From Peteryoungia ipomoeae (GTDB lineage: Bacteria > Pseudomonadota > Alphaproteobacteria > Rhizobiales > Rhizobiaceae), in NCBI RefSeq assembly GCF_004912165.1, contig NZ_STGV01000003.1, forward strand, positions 62,001-126,000: a stretch of 64,000 nt of DNA. Direction: 5' to 3'. Shown one piece after another: positions 27,062 through 35,433 of this stretch. Made by a program: the position numbers and the translations under genes. The notes beneath the pieces were generated by a model, which was given only the letters and a program-made list of their open reading frames with translations, was not told the origin of the DNA and did no database searches. Positions within the stretch are counted from its first letter, which is position 1; the number at the start of each line of letters is the position of its first letter.

Positions 27062-28708
27062 ATGCTCTATGCCTGCATCGAAGCGAGTTCGCACTTCGGC
27101 GAAGGGGAGTGGCATTCGTTGACAGGTTCGACACCAAATGGCGTCCTGGGCTGGTTCCGGGCGCTACAGATTGCGGGTATCGGTCTTCCGGTGATTGGCT
27201 GCCTGATCTGGGGATTGATTGCCTGGACAGACCAGCGCAGCATTGCCGAAGATCATGCGCGCGATACGGTCGCGCTCGTGCGGCAATATCTCCAGCGCAT
27301 CATCGAAACGGAAACATTCAAACATCGCGCCGCCTTGAGCCGCGCCTCCGTTGAGCCCGTCGGCTATCTTCGCTCCGAAGGCTTTCACCGGTTTCTCGTG
27401 GCCGTGGACGGCGAAGCGGGCAACGGATACGGGATTGCCGTTGTCGCGCTCGACGGCAAGGTCGTGGCCTCAAGCCTGAGTTTTCCGGCCACCACGCGGG
27501 TGGTCCAGCGCGATTACCTGCAGGCGCTGAAAAACGAGACCAACAGCATTTTTGTCGACCGGGTGAAGCTTGTCGCCAGCGGCGAGGATGCGGTTGTCGT
27601 GGTGACCCCGTTTGTCACGCCGCAGTTTCGCGGTGTCATCGTTTCGTCGATGGAACCGGGGCGGATCCGCGGTTTTCTTGCGAATACGGCCCTGATGCCC
27701 AATGAATCCGCCTCGCTGATGCGCGAGGATGGCAAGCTGCTGTTGCGCAAGGATGCCGACGCACCGATCATGCTGCCGCAGACCTCCCCTGCCCTGACCG
27801 AGCTTGCCAAGGCCGATTCCGGCACCTTTACCACCGTTGCCGTGAGCGATGGCGTCGAGCGGATCTATGCCTATAGCCGGATCGGGGATCTGCCGCTTGT
27901 CGCAAACTTCGGCGTGCCGACCTCGCTCGTCTGGGAGCAGATGCGGCAGCGGGCTTTGCCCGTCTGGCTGCTGATGGTCGCGATTGGCACCTTCACCGTC
28001 ATCTTTGCCAGCCTGGCGCGGCGCGGCGCATTGTTTCAGCTCGAAAGTCAGCGACAGAAGCTTCACCTTGCCGAGCTGGAGCGCCTGGCCGCCCAGCGCG
28101 ACCAGCTGATGCGCGAGATGAACCATCGGGTGAAGAACAATCTGGCGATGATCAACAGTCTGATCAGCATCCAGGCGCGCAAGGGTGCCATCAACGGGCG
28201 CGACCTGCAGCTGCGCGTCCAGGCCCTCGCAGACGTGCACGACCTGCTCTACCAATCGACGGACAATGAGAAGATCGATCTCGGCGATCTTCTCAAGCGG
28301 GCCTGCAATCCGCGAACGCTGATCCCCGACGACCGCGACATCGGCTTTGAGGCAAACCTTGTCAGAGGGCTGCTGCTCTCGCCCGACTCCGCCTCGCCGC
28401 TCGCCCTTGCGGCATTGGAAATCGTGACCAATGCGGTCAAACACGCCTTCATCGGCCGCGACAAGGGCACGATCTCAATGACATTGGAGATCGATGCCGA
28501 GGAGCATGGCCTGCTGGTGATCTCCGACGATGGCGTCGGCATGCCTAACGAGCCGAGCCGCCGGTCCGGCACGGGCATGGTGGAGGCTTTTGTCCGGCAG
28601 GTTGGCGGCACGCTGGAGCGCAGCCAGGAACAGGACGACCATCAGGGCACCCGCTACGAGATCCGCTTCCCGATTCAAGAAAAAGCGGACGCCGAAACGC
28701 CCGCCTGA
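27062..28708 (+). CDS. Membrane sensor histidine kinase, HisKA_2 type
   Basis: About 548 residues. TM1 lies near residues 35-55 and TM2 near 300-320, enclosing a ~240-residue extracytoplasmic sensor (GYGIAVVALDGKVVAS, GRIRGFLANTALMP) of double-Cache-like pattern. The kinase core has the HisKA_2 phosphoacceptor REMNHRVKNNLAMINSLISI with its His, then an HATPase region (LEIVTNAVKHAF, ISDDGVGMPNE, GTGMVEAFVRQVGGTL). Such kinases often feed the general stress response, but no response regulator is adjacent. The start is uncertain: TTG at 27119 has a better ribosome site (AAGGGGAG, spacing 9) and would remove 19 residues. Confidence 0.9.
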   Translation: MLYACIEASSHFGEGEWHSLTGSTPNGVLGWFRALQIAGIGLPVIGCLIWGLIAWTDQRSIAEDHARDTVALVRQYLQRIIETETFKHRAALSRASVEPVGYLRSEGFHRFLVAVDGEAGNGYGIAVVALDGKVVASSLSFPATTRVVQRDYLQALKNETNSIFVDRVKLVASGEDAVVVVTPFVTPQFRGVIVSSMEPGRIRGFLANTALMPNESASLMREDGKLLLRKDADAPIMLPQTSPALTELAKADSGTFTTVAVSDGVERIYAYSRIGDLPLVANFGVPTSLVWEQMRQRALPVWLLMVAIGTFTVIFASLARRGALFQLESQRQKLHLAELERLAAQRDQLMREMNHRVKNNLAMINSLISIQARKGAINGRDLQLRVQALADVHDLLYQSTDNEKIDLGDLLKRACNPRTLIPDDRDIGFEANLVRGLLLSPDSASPLALAALEIVTNAVKHAFIGRDKGTISMTLEIDAEEHGLLVISDDGVGMPNEPSRRSGTGMVEAFVRQVGGTLERSQEQDDHQGTRYEIRFPIQEKADAETPA

Positions 28709-28738
28709 GGGTGTGCTGAGGATCAATCGGCTTTAGGC

Positions 28739-30430
28739 TTATGCGGCCCAGCTGGAGGATTGGCTGGATGGCCGCGACTGGACGGGCACGGTCTTGAAGC
28801 GGCCGATGGAGCTGTAGAGCGCCCGTGCGGCTTCCGCGAGTGTGGTGGAAGCGGCGTTTGCTTCTTCGACTGTCGCGGCACTCTGTTGCGTCACCTTGTC
28901 GAGGGCGGAGATCGCACTGTTGATCTCGTTGATGCCGACGGACTGCTCACGCGCCGCCGTTGACATGGCCTCGACATTGCCGTCGATCAGTTTGACCTTC
29001 TCGACGATCTGCTGCAGGGCCTCGCCGGTCTTGTCGACCAGCTGAACGCCGTGATGCACGGCGTTGGACGCCTTGGCAATCAGCGACTTGATCTCCTTGG
29101 CCGCACTTGCCGAGCGCTGGGCAAGTTCGCGCACTTCCTGGGCGACAACCGCGAAGCCCTTGCCCGCCTCGCCGGCGCGCGCGGCCTCGACGCCGGCATT
29201 CAGCGCCAAAAGATTGGTCTGGAAGGCGATTTCATCGATGACGCCAATGATGTTCTCGATCTCACGCGAGGAGGTCTCAATCTCGTCCATGGCGGCGGTT
29301 GCCTGCGTGACCACTTCACCGGAGGCTTCGGCATCATTGCGGGTGGCGCTGACGATCTTTGTCGTTTCAGCGGTCCGCACGGAAGTTTCGCGCACCGTGG
29401 TGGTAATCTGCTCAAGCGCTGCGGCAGTCTCTTCCACGGTTGCCGCCTGGCGTTCGCCGCCATGGGCGATCTGCGTGGAGATGTCATTGATGGCGGTTGC
29501 GTTTTCCGCCAGCGATTCGGCAGCCTCCATGATCTCGCGCATGGTGTTGTTCAGCGCCTTGGCCGTGACGTTGAAATCCTGCCGGGTCGTCTCCAGCACG
29601 GGATCGACAGGATCGACGATCTGGACCGTGAGATCGCCATCGGCGAGACGCTTGATGGCGCCGGCGATGGTTGTCACCGCCTTCATGCGGCCGGTGATAT
29701 CGGTTGCCACCTTGATGACGCGGTAGACCTTGCCGCGGGAACTGACGATCGGCGTATAGGCCGCCTGGATCCAGACTTCCCGTCCGCCCTTGCCGTAACG
29801 CACGAAATTGCTGACGATCGACTGCCCGCTGCGCAAAGTCTCCCAAAACTCCGCATAGGCTGATGATGCGACATAGGCAGGATCGCAGAACATCATGTGC
29901 TTCTTGCCGACGACCTCGTCGAGGCCGTACCCCATGGCGTTCAGGAAATTCTTGTTGGCCGTGACGATGGTGCCGTCAGGCTCGAACTCGATGATGGCCT
30001 GCGATTCGTCGATGGCGCGGATGCGGTTGGCATCGTGCAGGGAGGTGGTCTTCGTCGCAGTGATGTCGGAGGCGATCTTCAGGACCCGGACGACCCTGTT
30101 GCCCTCGAAAACCGGATTGTAACTCGCTTCGATCCAGACATCGTTGCCTGTCTTGCTGATGCGGCGAAACTGGCCGGTCTTGTGTTTGCCCGCGGCCAGA
30201 TCGGCCCAGAAGGCGATATAGTCCGGCGATTTGACAAGCGATTCCTCGCAGAACATCCGATGATGCTTGCCGGTGATTTCCGCCCGCTCATAGCCCAGGG
30301 CCTTCAGGAAATTGTCGTTCGCGTCGAGGATCGTGCCATCCGGCTTGAACCAGATCATGGCCTGGGCGTTGCTGAGGGCGGCCATATCGGCGGCAAGTTT
30401 TTTTGCATGAAAAATGTTCGATAGCGACAT
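28739..30430 (-). CDS. Cytoplasmic PAS-PAS chemoreceptor (Aer-like)
   Basis: 563 residues without transmembrane helices. Two tandem PAS domains (about 15-125 and 135-250) share the pattern F-PDGTI--AN-NFL-A-GY--E--GK-H-MFC, followed by TGRMKAV and a HAMP-like segment ([15 protein letters not shown]). The receptor tip [21 protein letters not shown] is identical to that of the chemoreceptor at 13.2 kb. The PAS pair may carry haem or flavin for redox or oxygen sensing (inference). The C-terminus SSSWAA lacks a full xWxxF CheR site. It is convergent with the histidine kinase. Confidence 0.94.
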   Translation of the reverse strand: MSLSNIFHAKKLAADMAALSNAQAMIWFKPDGTILDANDNFLKALGYERAEITGKHHRMFCEESLVKSPDYIAFWADLAAGKHKTGQFRRISKTGNDVWIEASYNPVFEGNRVVRVLKIASDITATKTTSLHDANRIRAIDESQAIIEFEPDGTIVTANKNFLNAMGYGLDEVVGKKHMMFCDPAYVASSAYAEFWETLRSGQSIVSNFVRYGKGGREVWIQAAYTPIVSSRGKVYRVIKVATDITGRMKAVTTIAGAIKRLADGDLTVQIVDPVDPVLETTRQDFNVTAKALNNTMREIMEAAESLAENATAINDISTQIAHGGERQAATVEETAAALEQITTTVRETSVRTAETTKIVSATRNDAEASGEVVTQATAAMDEIETSSREIENIIGVIDEIAFQTNLLALNAGVEAARAGEAGKGFAVVAQEVRELAQRSASAAKEIKSLIAKASNAVHHGVQLVDKTGEALQQIVEKVKLIDGNVEAMSTAAREQSVGINEINSAISALDKVTQQSAATVEEANAASTTLAEAARALYSSIGRFKTVPVQSRPSSQSSSWAA

Positions 30431-30651
30431 GCGTTCAATCTTTCCTGAGAGATGTAACGCATTCTATTCAGGCTTGCGTTAAAGATCTCTTATATTGAAC
30501 GCTGAGCAGTCACAGAAGCGAACCTGTTGCGGCGAAAGCCAATATAGCATTGTTTAGATTGACTATGCTGCGGCACCTTACAATGCCGCAACACCAGCAG
30601 GCTCTACCTATCCGTTAGTAATGCGTATCTAATGCGGAGCGTCCCTGCGCC

Positions 30652-31467
30652 TCAAAGGCGCAGGGCATCCCGCGGATGCGGGCTATCTTCGTAGGCGCCC
30701 CAGACGGACTGGTCGAAGTTGATCGTGGCGCCTGTCATCAGGCCGCTCTCCGTCGACGAAAGATAGGCGCAGGCGCGGGCCACTTCGGCGGGATCGACGA
30801 GGCGGCCGAAGGGCTGGCGGGCGGCGGCCTCTTCAAGCCAATTGTCGGCAGCGCCATGATGCTCGCGCTGGATCCGATCCTCGCCATCACTGGCCATCCA
30901 GCCGATATTCAGCGCATTGCAGCGGATGCGGTTTTTCAACAGGCCGAAGGCGACATTGCGGGTGAGCGTATCGAGCGCACCCTTTGAAGCACAGTAGGCG
31001 GCGATGAAGGGCTGGCCGGCCATCGCCGACATGGAGGAGATGTTGACGATCGTGCCCTCGACGCCATCGCGCAGCATCAGCTTGACCGCATCCTGGATGA
31101 GGAAGAAGGGCGCACGTGTGTTGACCGCAAACATGCGATCGAACAGCGCCTCGTCCGTATCGAGGATCGTGCCGCGATCGGTGATGGCGGCGACATTGAC
31201 CAGCGCATCGATGCGGCCGAATTTTTCATCCGCTGCCGCAATCACCGCGCGGCAATCCTCGACGCGGCCGAGATCGGCGGCGACGAAGGCGACCGGCGTG
31301 CCGTAGCGCTCGGTGATCTCGCGCGCCTTCGCCTCGCCCTTGTCCCGGTTACGGCCGCAGATGACGAGGCCTGCCGCGCCGCGCTCGGCAAAGAGGCGTG
31401 CAACCTCCGCCCCGAGCCCCTGCGTGCCGCCGGTGACGACGGCAATCTTTCCATCCAGTCTTCCCAT
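30652..31467 (-). CDS. SDR-family oxidoreductase
   Basis: 271 residues. Classical SDR motifs: TGGTQGLG cofactor loop, NVAAITDRG in place of NNAG, the Ser in NISSMSAMAG, and YCASK (Tyr-Lys catalytic pair). GRNRDKGEAK suggests NADP binding. The ATG at 31467 has GGGAAGAG just upstream; ATG at 31479 is an alternative. The longer open frame extends into the dioxygenase gene in another frame and is not real. It lies 17 bp after the Fe/2OG dioxygenase and probably oxidises or reduces that enzyme's product or substrate. Confidence 0.92.
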   Translation of the reverse strand: MGRLDGKIAVVTGGTQGLGAEVARLFAERGAAGLVICGRNRDKGEAKAREITERYGTPVAFVAADLGRVEDCRAVIAAADEKFGRIDALVNVAAITDRGTILDTDEALFDRMFAVNTRAPFFLIQDAVKLMLRDGVEGTIVNISSMSAMAGQPFIAAYCASKGALDTLTRNVAFGLLKNRIRCNALNIGWMASDGEDRIQREHHGAADNWLEEAAARQPFGRLVDPAEVARACAYLSSTESGLMTGATINFDQSVWGAYEDSPHPRDALRL

Positions 31468-31484
31468 GTCTCTTCCCATCTCGC

Positions 31485-32678
31485 TTACGCCTTGCGCTTT
31501 GCCGCCTGAGTGTCCACCAGGGCGGTAAAGGCCCCGGGCTCCATGCCGGCGGCAAGTGCCTCCGCCATCATCGTGTTCTGCGTCTTCGGCGCAAGTCCGC
31601 CGACCGGCGGATCGCTGTCGAGATTGGTCGGGAAGGCATAGCCCTCGGCCGTCGAGGCAATCGCATTGGCGATCTCGGCCTGGGTCATCGAGCCGGCCTT
31701 GCGGGCGGCGAGCAGCGCCGGATAGACCGCCTTGGCCATGGCATCGCGGTCGACGGTTTCCATGGCACGGCCAAAGGCGGAGGAGACCTGCAACAGGTTT
31801 GCCATGCGCCAGATATCCGTGGAGACATTGTTGCCGGCGCCATGCATGAGGGCCGGATTGAAGAAGACGGCATCGCCCTTCGAAAGCGGCAACTGGACAT
31901 GATGTTCGGCGAAATGCGCCTGGAATTCCGGCCGACCGAAGGCGAGATAGCCTTCGAAGAAGGACTGCGAATAGGGCAGGAAGAGTGTCGGCCCGCTTTC
32001 GAGCGGCATGTCGCAATGGGCAACCGCCCCCTGCAGGGTGAGCACCGGCGAAATGGCGTGGATATGGCCGGGATAGGCCTGCATCTGCTCCGGCGACATG
32101 AAGCCGAGGTGATAATCGCGATGCGGCTTCTGCGCCGTGCCGCCCGGATTGACCCGGTTCATCTGGGCGGTCATCTGGTATCCCGCGCCGAGCCAGGCTT
32201 CCGAAACCATGGCGATGGCTTCCGAGGCATAGTAGCGGGCGAAATTCTCCGGATCGGCAAGGGCGTGTTTCTGCAGCGAATTCCAGATGCGGTCATTGGC
32301 GCCCGGCTTGGCAAAGTGGTCGCCGGCCCCCTTGCCGCCTTCCTTCTCCGCCTTGACGATGGCATTGAAGACCTCGGTTGCACGGTCGATCACCGTGAGA
32401 TCGGCCATGGCGCGCTTGATGACGATGACGCCCGGGCCGCTGGAGAAGGCTTCCACCCATTCGGCCATCAGTTCGCGGCGACGCTCCGGGTCGCGGGCGA
32501 TATCGCGCAGCTTGATGCCGTCATAGATCAGCACATTCTTTTCGACGCCGGTGGCCAGCGGCCAGTCTGCCGGGTTGGTCTTTTGCGAGACCAGCGCCTT
32601 GAAGGCCTCGATATTGCCGCTGTCCTTGTCGAGCCAGACCTTGTGGCGACGGCGGCTGCTCAGGGTTTGGGTGTCCAT
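31485..32678 (-). CDS. Phytanoyl-CoA dioxygenase-family Fe(II)/2OG oxygenase
   Basis: 397 residues, with SD GGGAGAAAC before the ATG. The jelly-roll oxygenase core shows the proximal iron motif HRDYH (His-x-Asp, in QKPHRDYHLGF) and the distal His in NPALMHGAGNN, with a downstream Arg for 2-oxoglutarate (IWRMANLLQ). It is longer than human PhyH because of an N-terminal region of ~100 residues and a C-terminal helical tail. The SDR downstream and a divergent LacI regulator point to inducible catabolism of a small hydroxylatable or methylated compound; the substrate is not predictable. Confidence 0.88.
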   Translation of the reverse strand: MDTQTLSSRRRHKVWLDKDSGNIEAFKALVSQKTNPADWPLATGVEKNVLIYDGIKLRDIARDPERRRELMAEWVEAFSSGPGVIVIKRAMADLTVIDRATEVFNAIVKAEKEGGKGAGDHFAKPGANDRIWNSLQKHALADPENFARYYASEAIAMVSEAWLGAGYQMTAQMNRVNPGGTAQKPHRDYHLGFMSPEQMQAYPGHIHAISPVLTLQGAVAHCDMPLESGPTLFLPYSQSFFEGYLAFGRPEFQAHFAEHHVQLPLSKGDAVFFNPALMHGAGNNVSTDIWRMANLLQVSSAFGRAMETVDRDAMAKAVYPALLAARKAGSMTQAEIANAIASTAEGYAFPTNLDSDPPVGGLAPKTQNTMMAEALAAGMEPGAFTALVDTQAAKRKA

Positions 32679-32746
32679 GATGTTTCTCCCGTTTTCTCAT
32701 CCTCGACTTGACCATAGCCAGGAGAGCGCAGAGAAATGAGCGGGCA

Positions 32747-32767
32747 AACACCTCAAAAACACCTCAA
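32747..32767. promoter_or_regulatory. Tandem direct repeat in the dioxygenase/LacI gap
   Basis: AACACCTCAA occurs at 32747-32756 and again at 32758-32767, an 11-bp period (one helical turn). It sits just before the LacI-type gene and overlaps its ribosome-site region. It may be a regulator-binding site. Confidence 0.35.
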
Positions 32768-32778
32768 GGATACCGCTG

Positions 32779-33795
32779 ATGCGCCCGCCCTTCCCGCTCA
32801 AGGAGATTGCCCTGCAATCGGGCCTGAGCCTCGCGACCGTCGACCGGGCGCTGCATGGACGCGGGCATGTGGCGAAGGCCACGGACCTGCGCATCGCCGC
32901 TGCCATCGCCGATCTCGAGCGGCAATATGCCGAGGCGCGGATCGGCGGGCGGCGGCTGGTGCTGGACGTGGTGATGGAGACACCGCAGCGGTTTTCCAAT
33001 GCCGTGCGCGCCGCTTTCGAGGCAGAGCTTCCCGGCATCCGCCCGGCGACGATTTCGGCGCGCTATCATCTGGCCGAAACGATCAGCGAGAGCGAATTGC
33101 TGGCGATCCTGAAAACCATCCGCCGGCGGGGCAGCCATGGCGTGGTGCTGAAAGTGCCCTCGACACCGGCCGTGGCGGAGATGGCCGCGCAACTGCTGGC
33201 CGATGGCATTCCCGTGGTGACGCTGGTGACCGACCTGCCTGCCTTTGCGCGCACCGGCTATGTGGGCATGGACAACCGCATGGCCGGGGCAACCGTCGCC
33301 TATCTTCTCGCCCGCATGGCGGGGCCTGCACCCGGCACCGTGCTTCTGACGCTGTCGAGCGCGCGGTTTTCCGGCGAGGAGGAACGCGAGCGCGGCTTTC
33401 GCACCGCCCTTTCCAGAGAGGCGCCGCAGTTGCAGGCCGCAACGATTTCGGAAGGTTTCGGCGTCGACCGCACGACGGGTGCGCTGGTGCGCGCGGCATT
33501 GGCCGACCACCCCGACATCCGCGCCGTCTATTCGATCGGCGGCGGCAACCGGGCCATCCTCAAGGCTTTTGCCGAGGAGAAACGTCGCATCGACGTGATC
33601 GCTGCGCATGACCTCGACAGCGACAACCGGACGCTGCTTTCCGAGGGAAAGCTGACCTTCGTCATCCACCACGACCTGCGTCAGGATGCCCGCAGCGCCT
33701 GCCAGATGATGATGGTGCATCACCGCATGCTGCCCCAGGACTTCAGCATCGCACCCTCACGGGTGGCAGTCGCCACGCCGTATGAGGGGGTGTGA
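32779..33795 (+). CDS. LacI-family transcriptional regulator
   Basis: 338 residues. The N-terminal HTH and hinge read PLKEIALQSGLSLATVDRALHGRGHV, with a LacI-type recognition helix. The rest is a periplasmic-binding-protein-like sensor (GVVLKVPSTPAVAEM, IPVVTLVTDLP, YVGMDNRMAGATVAYLLARM, AVYSIGGGNRAILKAF, VIAAHDLDSDNRTLL). It is divergent from the dioxygenase/SDR operon, 100 bp away, so local control by the pathway substrate is likely. AAGGA precedes the ATG. Confidence 0.92.
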   Translation: MRPPFPLKEIALQSGLSLATVDRALHGRGHVAKATDLRIAAAIADLERQYAEARIGGRRLVLDVVMETPQRFSNAVRAAFEAELPGIRPATISARYHLAETISESELLAILKTIRRRGSHGVVLKVPSTPAVAEMAAQLLADGIPVVTLVTDLPAFARTGYVGMDNRMAGATVAYLLARMAGPAPGTVLLTLSSARFSGEEERERGFRTALSREAPQLQAATISEGFGVDRTTGALVRAALADHPDIRAVYSIGGGNRAILKAFAEEKRRIDVIAAHDLDSDNRTLLSEGKLTFVIHHDLRQDARSACQMMMVHHRMLPQDFSIAPSRVAVATPYEGV

Positions 33796-33851
33796 GGGGC
33801 GTGTCAGTCGTCGCGGCGGATCATGCCGGAGATGGCGGGCGGCGGAGACGA

Positions 33852-34307
33852 TCAGGCCGCAAGCGACCAGTCGTTCTCGTGTGCCAGGTCTATCGTCGGG
33901 CGCTCTGTGCCGGGTTCAACATGCGACTGAAGTTGCCTGATGGTCTCGACGACAAGCGAGTCGCCACCGACAATCGCTGCGACGACGGCTCGAAACAGGG
34001 CCTCTGCCGGCCTGTTGCCGACCGGCTTCTCCCGCGCCTTTTCCCACTTGGCGATGGATTGCTCATTGGAGCGCAAATGGCGGGCGACATCGGCCTGCGA
34101 CAATTCACAATGTTTCCTGAGAAACTTGAATTCCGCGCCGGTCAGCGTCGTCGGCTTGCGAAGCAGGGTTTCCGCGATGGTCGCATGAAGACCGGGCAAA
34201 TCCTCGAAGCTGACAAGCGTGCCGTAATCGGGGTCTTCCTCGACAGTAAACCCATCGACCAGCCAGACATTGTCGAGACCGCATTCGCGATAGTGATAAC
34301 GCTCCAT
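33852..34307 (-). CDS. MqsA-like HTH antitoxin of a DUF4258 TA pair
   Basis: 151 residues from the ATG at 34307. The N-terminal part (YHYRECGLDNVWLVDGF) has the layout of YgiT/MqsA-type proteins but without the four zinc Cys. The C-terminal half contains an XRE-like HTH: LTGAEFKFLRKHCELSQADV, ARHLRSNEQSIAKWEKARE. It follows the DUF4258 gene after 11 bp, so the pair is read as a toxin-antitoxin operon with the toxin first. It should repress its own promoter through the palindrome at 34611. Confidence 0.82.
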   Translation of the reverse strand: MERYHYRECGLDNVWLVDGFTVEEDPDYGTLVSFEDLPGLHATIAETLLRKPTTLTGAEFKFLRKHCELSQADVARHLRSNEQSIAKWEKAREKPVGNRPAEALFRAVVAAIVGGDSLVVETIRQLQSHVEPGTERPTIDLAHENDWSLAA

Positions 34308-34318
34308 TGCCTTCCCCT

Positions 34319-34594
34319 TCAGTACGCCGTGACAACAACAACGCGCGTTTCGACTTGAAGCGCAACGACAACTGTCAGCCCGTGTCCGGCTGCATGCCTG
34401 AAAAACTCGGCCTTCCAGTCGCCCTTGATCGTCAACACCGGCATTGACTGCAGTGTTCCACGAAGGATGCATTCACGCACTTCCAACGGCGTGATGTCTC
34501 TTTCGGGATGATCCCTCAGGACATGCTGTGAGAACTTCAGTCGACCCGCGTTGACCAAAGAGCGAACCTGTCTTTCGTATTCGCGCTTGTCCAT
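34319..34594 (-). CDS. DUF4258 protein, probable MqsR/RelE-like toxin
   Basis: 91 residues. DUF4258 pattern: LVNAGRLKFSQHVLRDHPERDITPLEVRECILRG, then IKGDWKAEFFRHAAGHGLTVVVALQ and VVVVTAY. The conserved His (SQHVLRDH) and the C-terminal strand pair are typical of this RelE/MqsR-like fold. The compact size, an HTH partner 11 bp downstream and an upstream palindrome support a toxin role. Toxicity itself is inferred. Confidence 0.78.
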   Translation of the reverse strand: MDKREYERQVRSLVNAGRLKFSQHVLRDHPERDITPLEVRECILRGTLQSMPVLTIKGDWKAEFFRHAAGHGLTVVVALQVETRVVVVTAY

Positions 34595-34610
34595 CGAGCA
34601 GCGTCTCTAG

Positions 34611-34627
34611 CCTATACGATATATAGG
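34611..34627. promoter_or_regulatory. Palindrome upstream of the DUF4258/HTH operon
   Basis: CCTATA (34611-34616), 5-nt spacer, TATAGG (34622-34627), only 17 bp upstream of the toxin ATG and overlapping AT-rich -10-like sequence. It is a likely autoregulatory operator. Confidence 0.55.
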
Positions 34628-34673
34628 TTTTATACCGAAATGACGAAATCGTCAAATTGCTCCGAGACGCATC

Positions 34674-34701
34674 AAAAAAGCCGCCGGGTTGCCCCGACGG
34701 C
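34674..34701 (-). terminator. Rho-independent terminator of the DUF2267-like gene
   Basis: On the minus strand GCCGTCGGG, loop GCAA, CCCGGCGGC (one mismatch) followed by TTTTTT. It ends 28 bp beyond the stop of the gene at 34729. Confidence 0.85.
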
Positions 34702-34728
34702 TTCTGAAATGCTGCAATCCGGCGGATT

Positions 34729-35121
34729 TCAGACGAACTGGCTCAAACCCGGGACGGAAGCAACCACTTCGTCCACCACCTCGGAGCCGGCATATTCGCG
34801 GGCGACGGCCATGGTTTCCTTGGCGAGCGCAGAGATTTCGCCCATGCCGAGGCCCTGCGACATCAGCTGCTGGCCGAGGCCCATGATGCCGCCGCCGCCG
34901 ATGGCGCTCATCAGGCCGCCGAGGAGACCGCCGCCGCCTGAACCTTCGCCGTTATGGGCGGCAACCAGCGCGGCTGCACCCGGGATGGCTTCGATCATCT
35001 TGGCGACCGGGCCGTCGGCAGCTTCGCGCTGCAGGAAGCCGAGCATCATGCCGAGCGCCGTCTCGGCCTGATCCTGGGAAATGCCGACCTTGTCGGCGAT
35101 GCGGGTGACGAGTTCGCTCAT
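34729..35121 (-). CDS. DUF2267-like protein
   Basis: 130 residues. The N-terminal helical half (ELVTRIADKVGISQDQAETALGMMLGFL) resembles the repeat unit of DUF2267/DUF2780-type proteins. A Gly-rich linker follows (GSGGGGLLGGLMSAIGGGGI), then a helical part ending VVASVPGLSQFV. No signal peptide. Function unknown; related rhizobial proteins are small and stress-associated by annotation only. The gene has its own terminator and an 18-bp perfect palindrome upstream, so it is a separately regulated unit. Confidence 0.75.
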   Translation of the reverse strand: MSELVTRIADKVGISQDQAETALGMMLGFLQREAADGPVAKMIEAIPGAAALVAAHNGEGSGGGGLLGGLMSAIGGGGIMGLGQQLMSQGLGMGEISALAKETMAVAREYAGSEVVDEVVASVPGLSQFV

Positions 35122-35147
35122 AGTGAAGAATCCTCCTGACAGTCATT

Positions 35148-35165
35148 TTTGACGTTAACGTCAAA
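35148..35165. promoter_or_regulatory. Perfect 18-bp palindrome upstream of the DUF2267-like gene
   Basis: TTTGACGTT followed by AACGTCAAA. It lies 27 bp upstream of the start codon. The rest of the 312-bp gap to the HerA-like gene shows no ORF. The centre ACGTTAACGT resembles binding sites of some alphaproteobacterial MerR-type regulators (LiuR-like), which is only a resemblance. Confidence 0.6.
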
Positions 35166-35433
35166 GTAAAACAAGTTCCGCTGGAACTCAAGCGGGGCGC
35201 TTCGCCTCTGCGCTGAAAATCCGCAAGCCGGCGCGAAGCCCTATGAGACGAAAGGGCGCTCAGCCCCGCAATCTCTCCCCTGCCCTCAATGCCACCGGCG
35301 ATCGCTGGAGGCCTGACGCACGTCACGAAACGGCACGAGCGGGCGTTGTCGATGTTCCACACTATCCCTATAAGAGCAAGCTGAACTATCGATGACACCG
35401 CTTCACCTGCTGTGTGAGGCTCCTGGGAGACGC

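Noticed and set aside
31468..32016. N-terminal extension of the minus-strand SDR into a 454-residue frame
   Set aside because: The extension lies in the dioxygenase gene in another frame and has no ribosome site; the SDR starts at 31467.
32764..33723. 319-residue minus-strand frame opposite the LacI gene
   Set aside because: Shadow frame without domain or ribosome site; the plus-strand LacI protein is clear.
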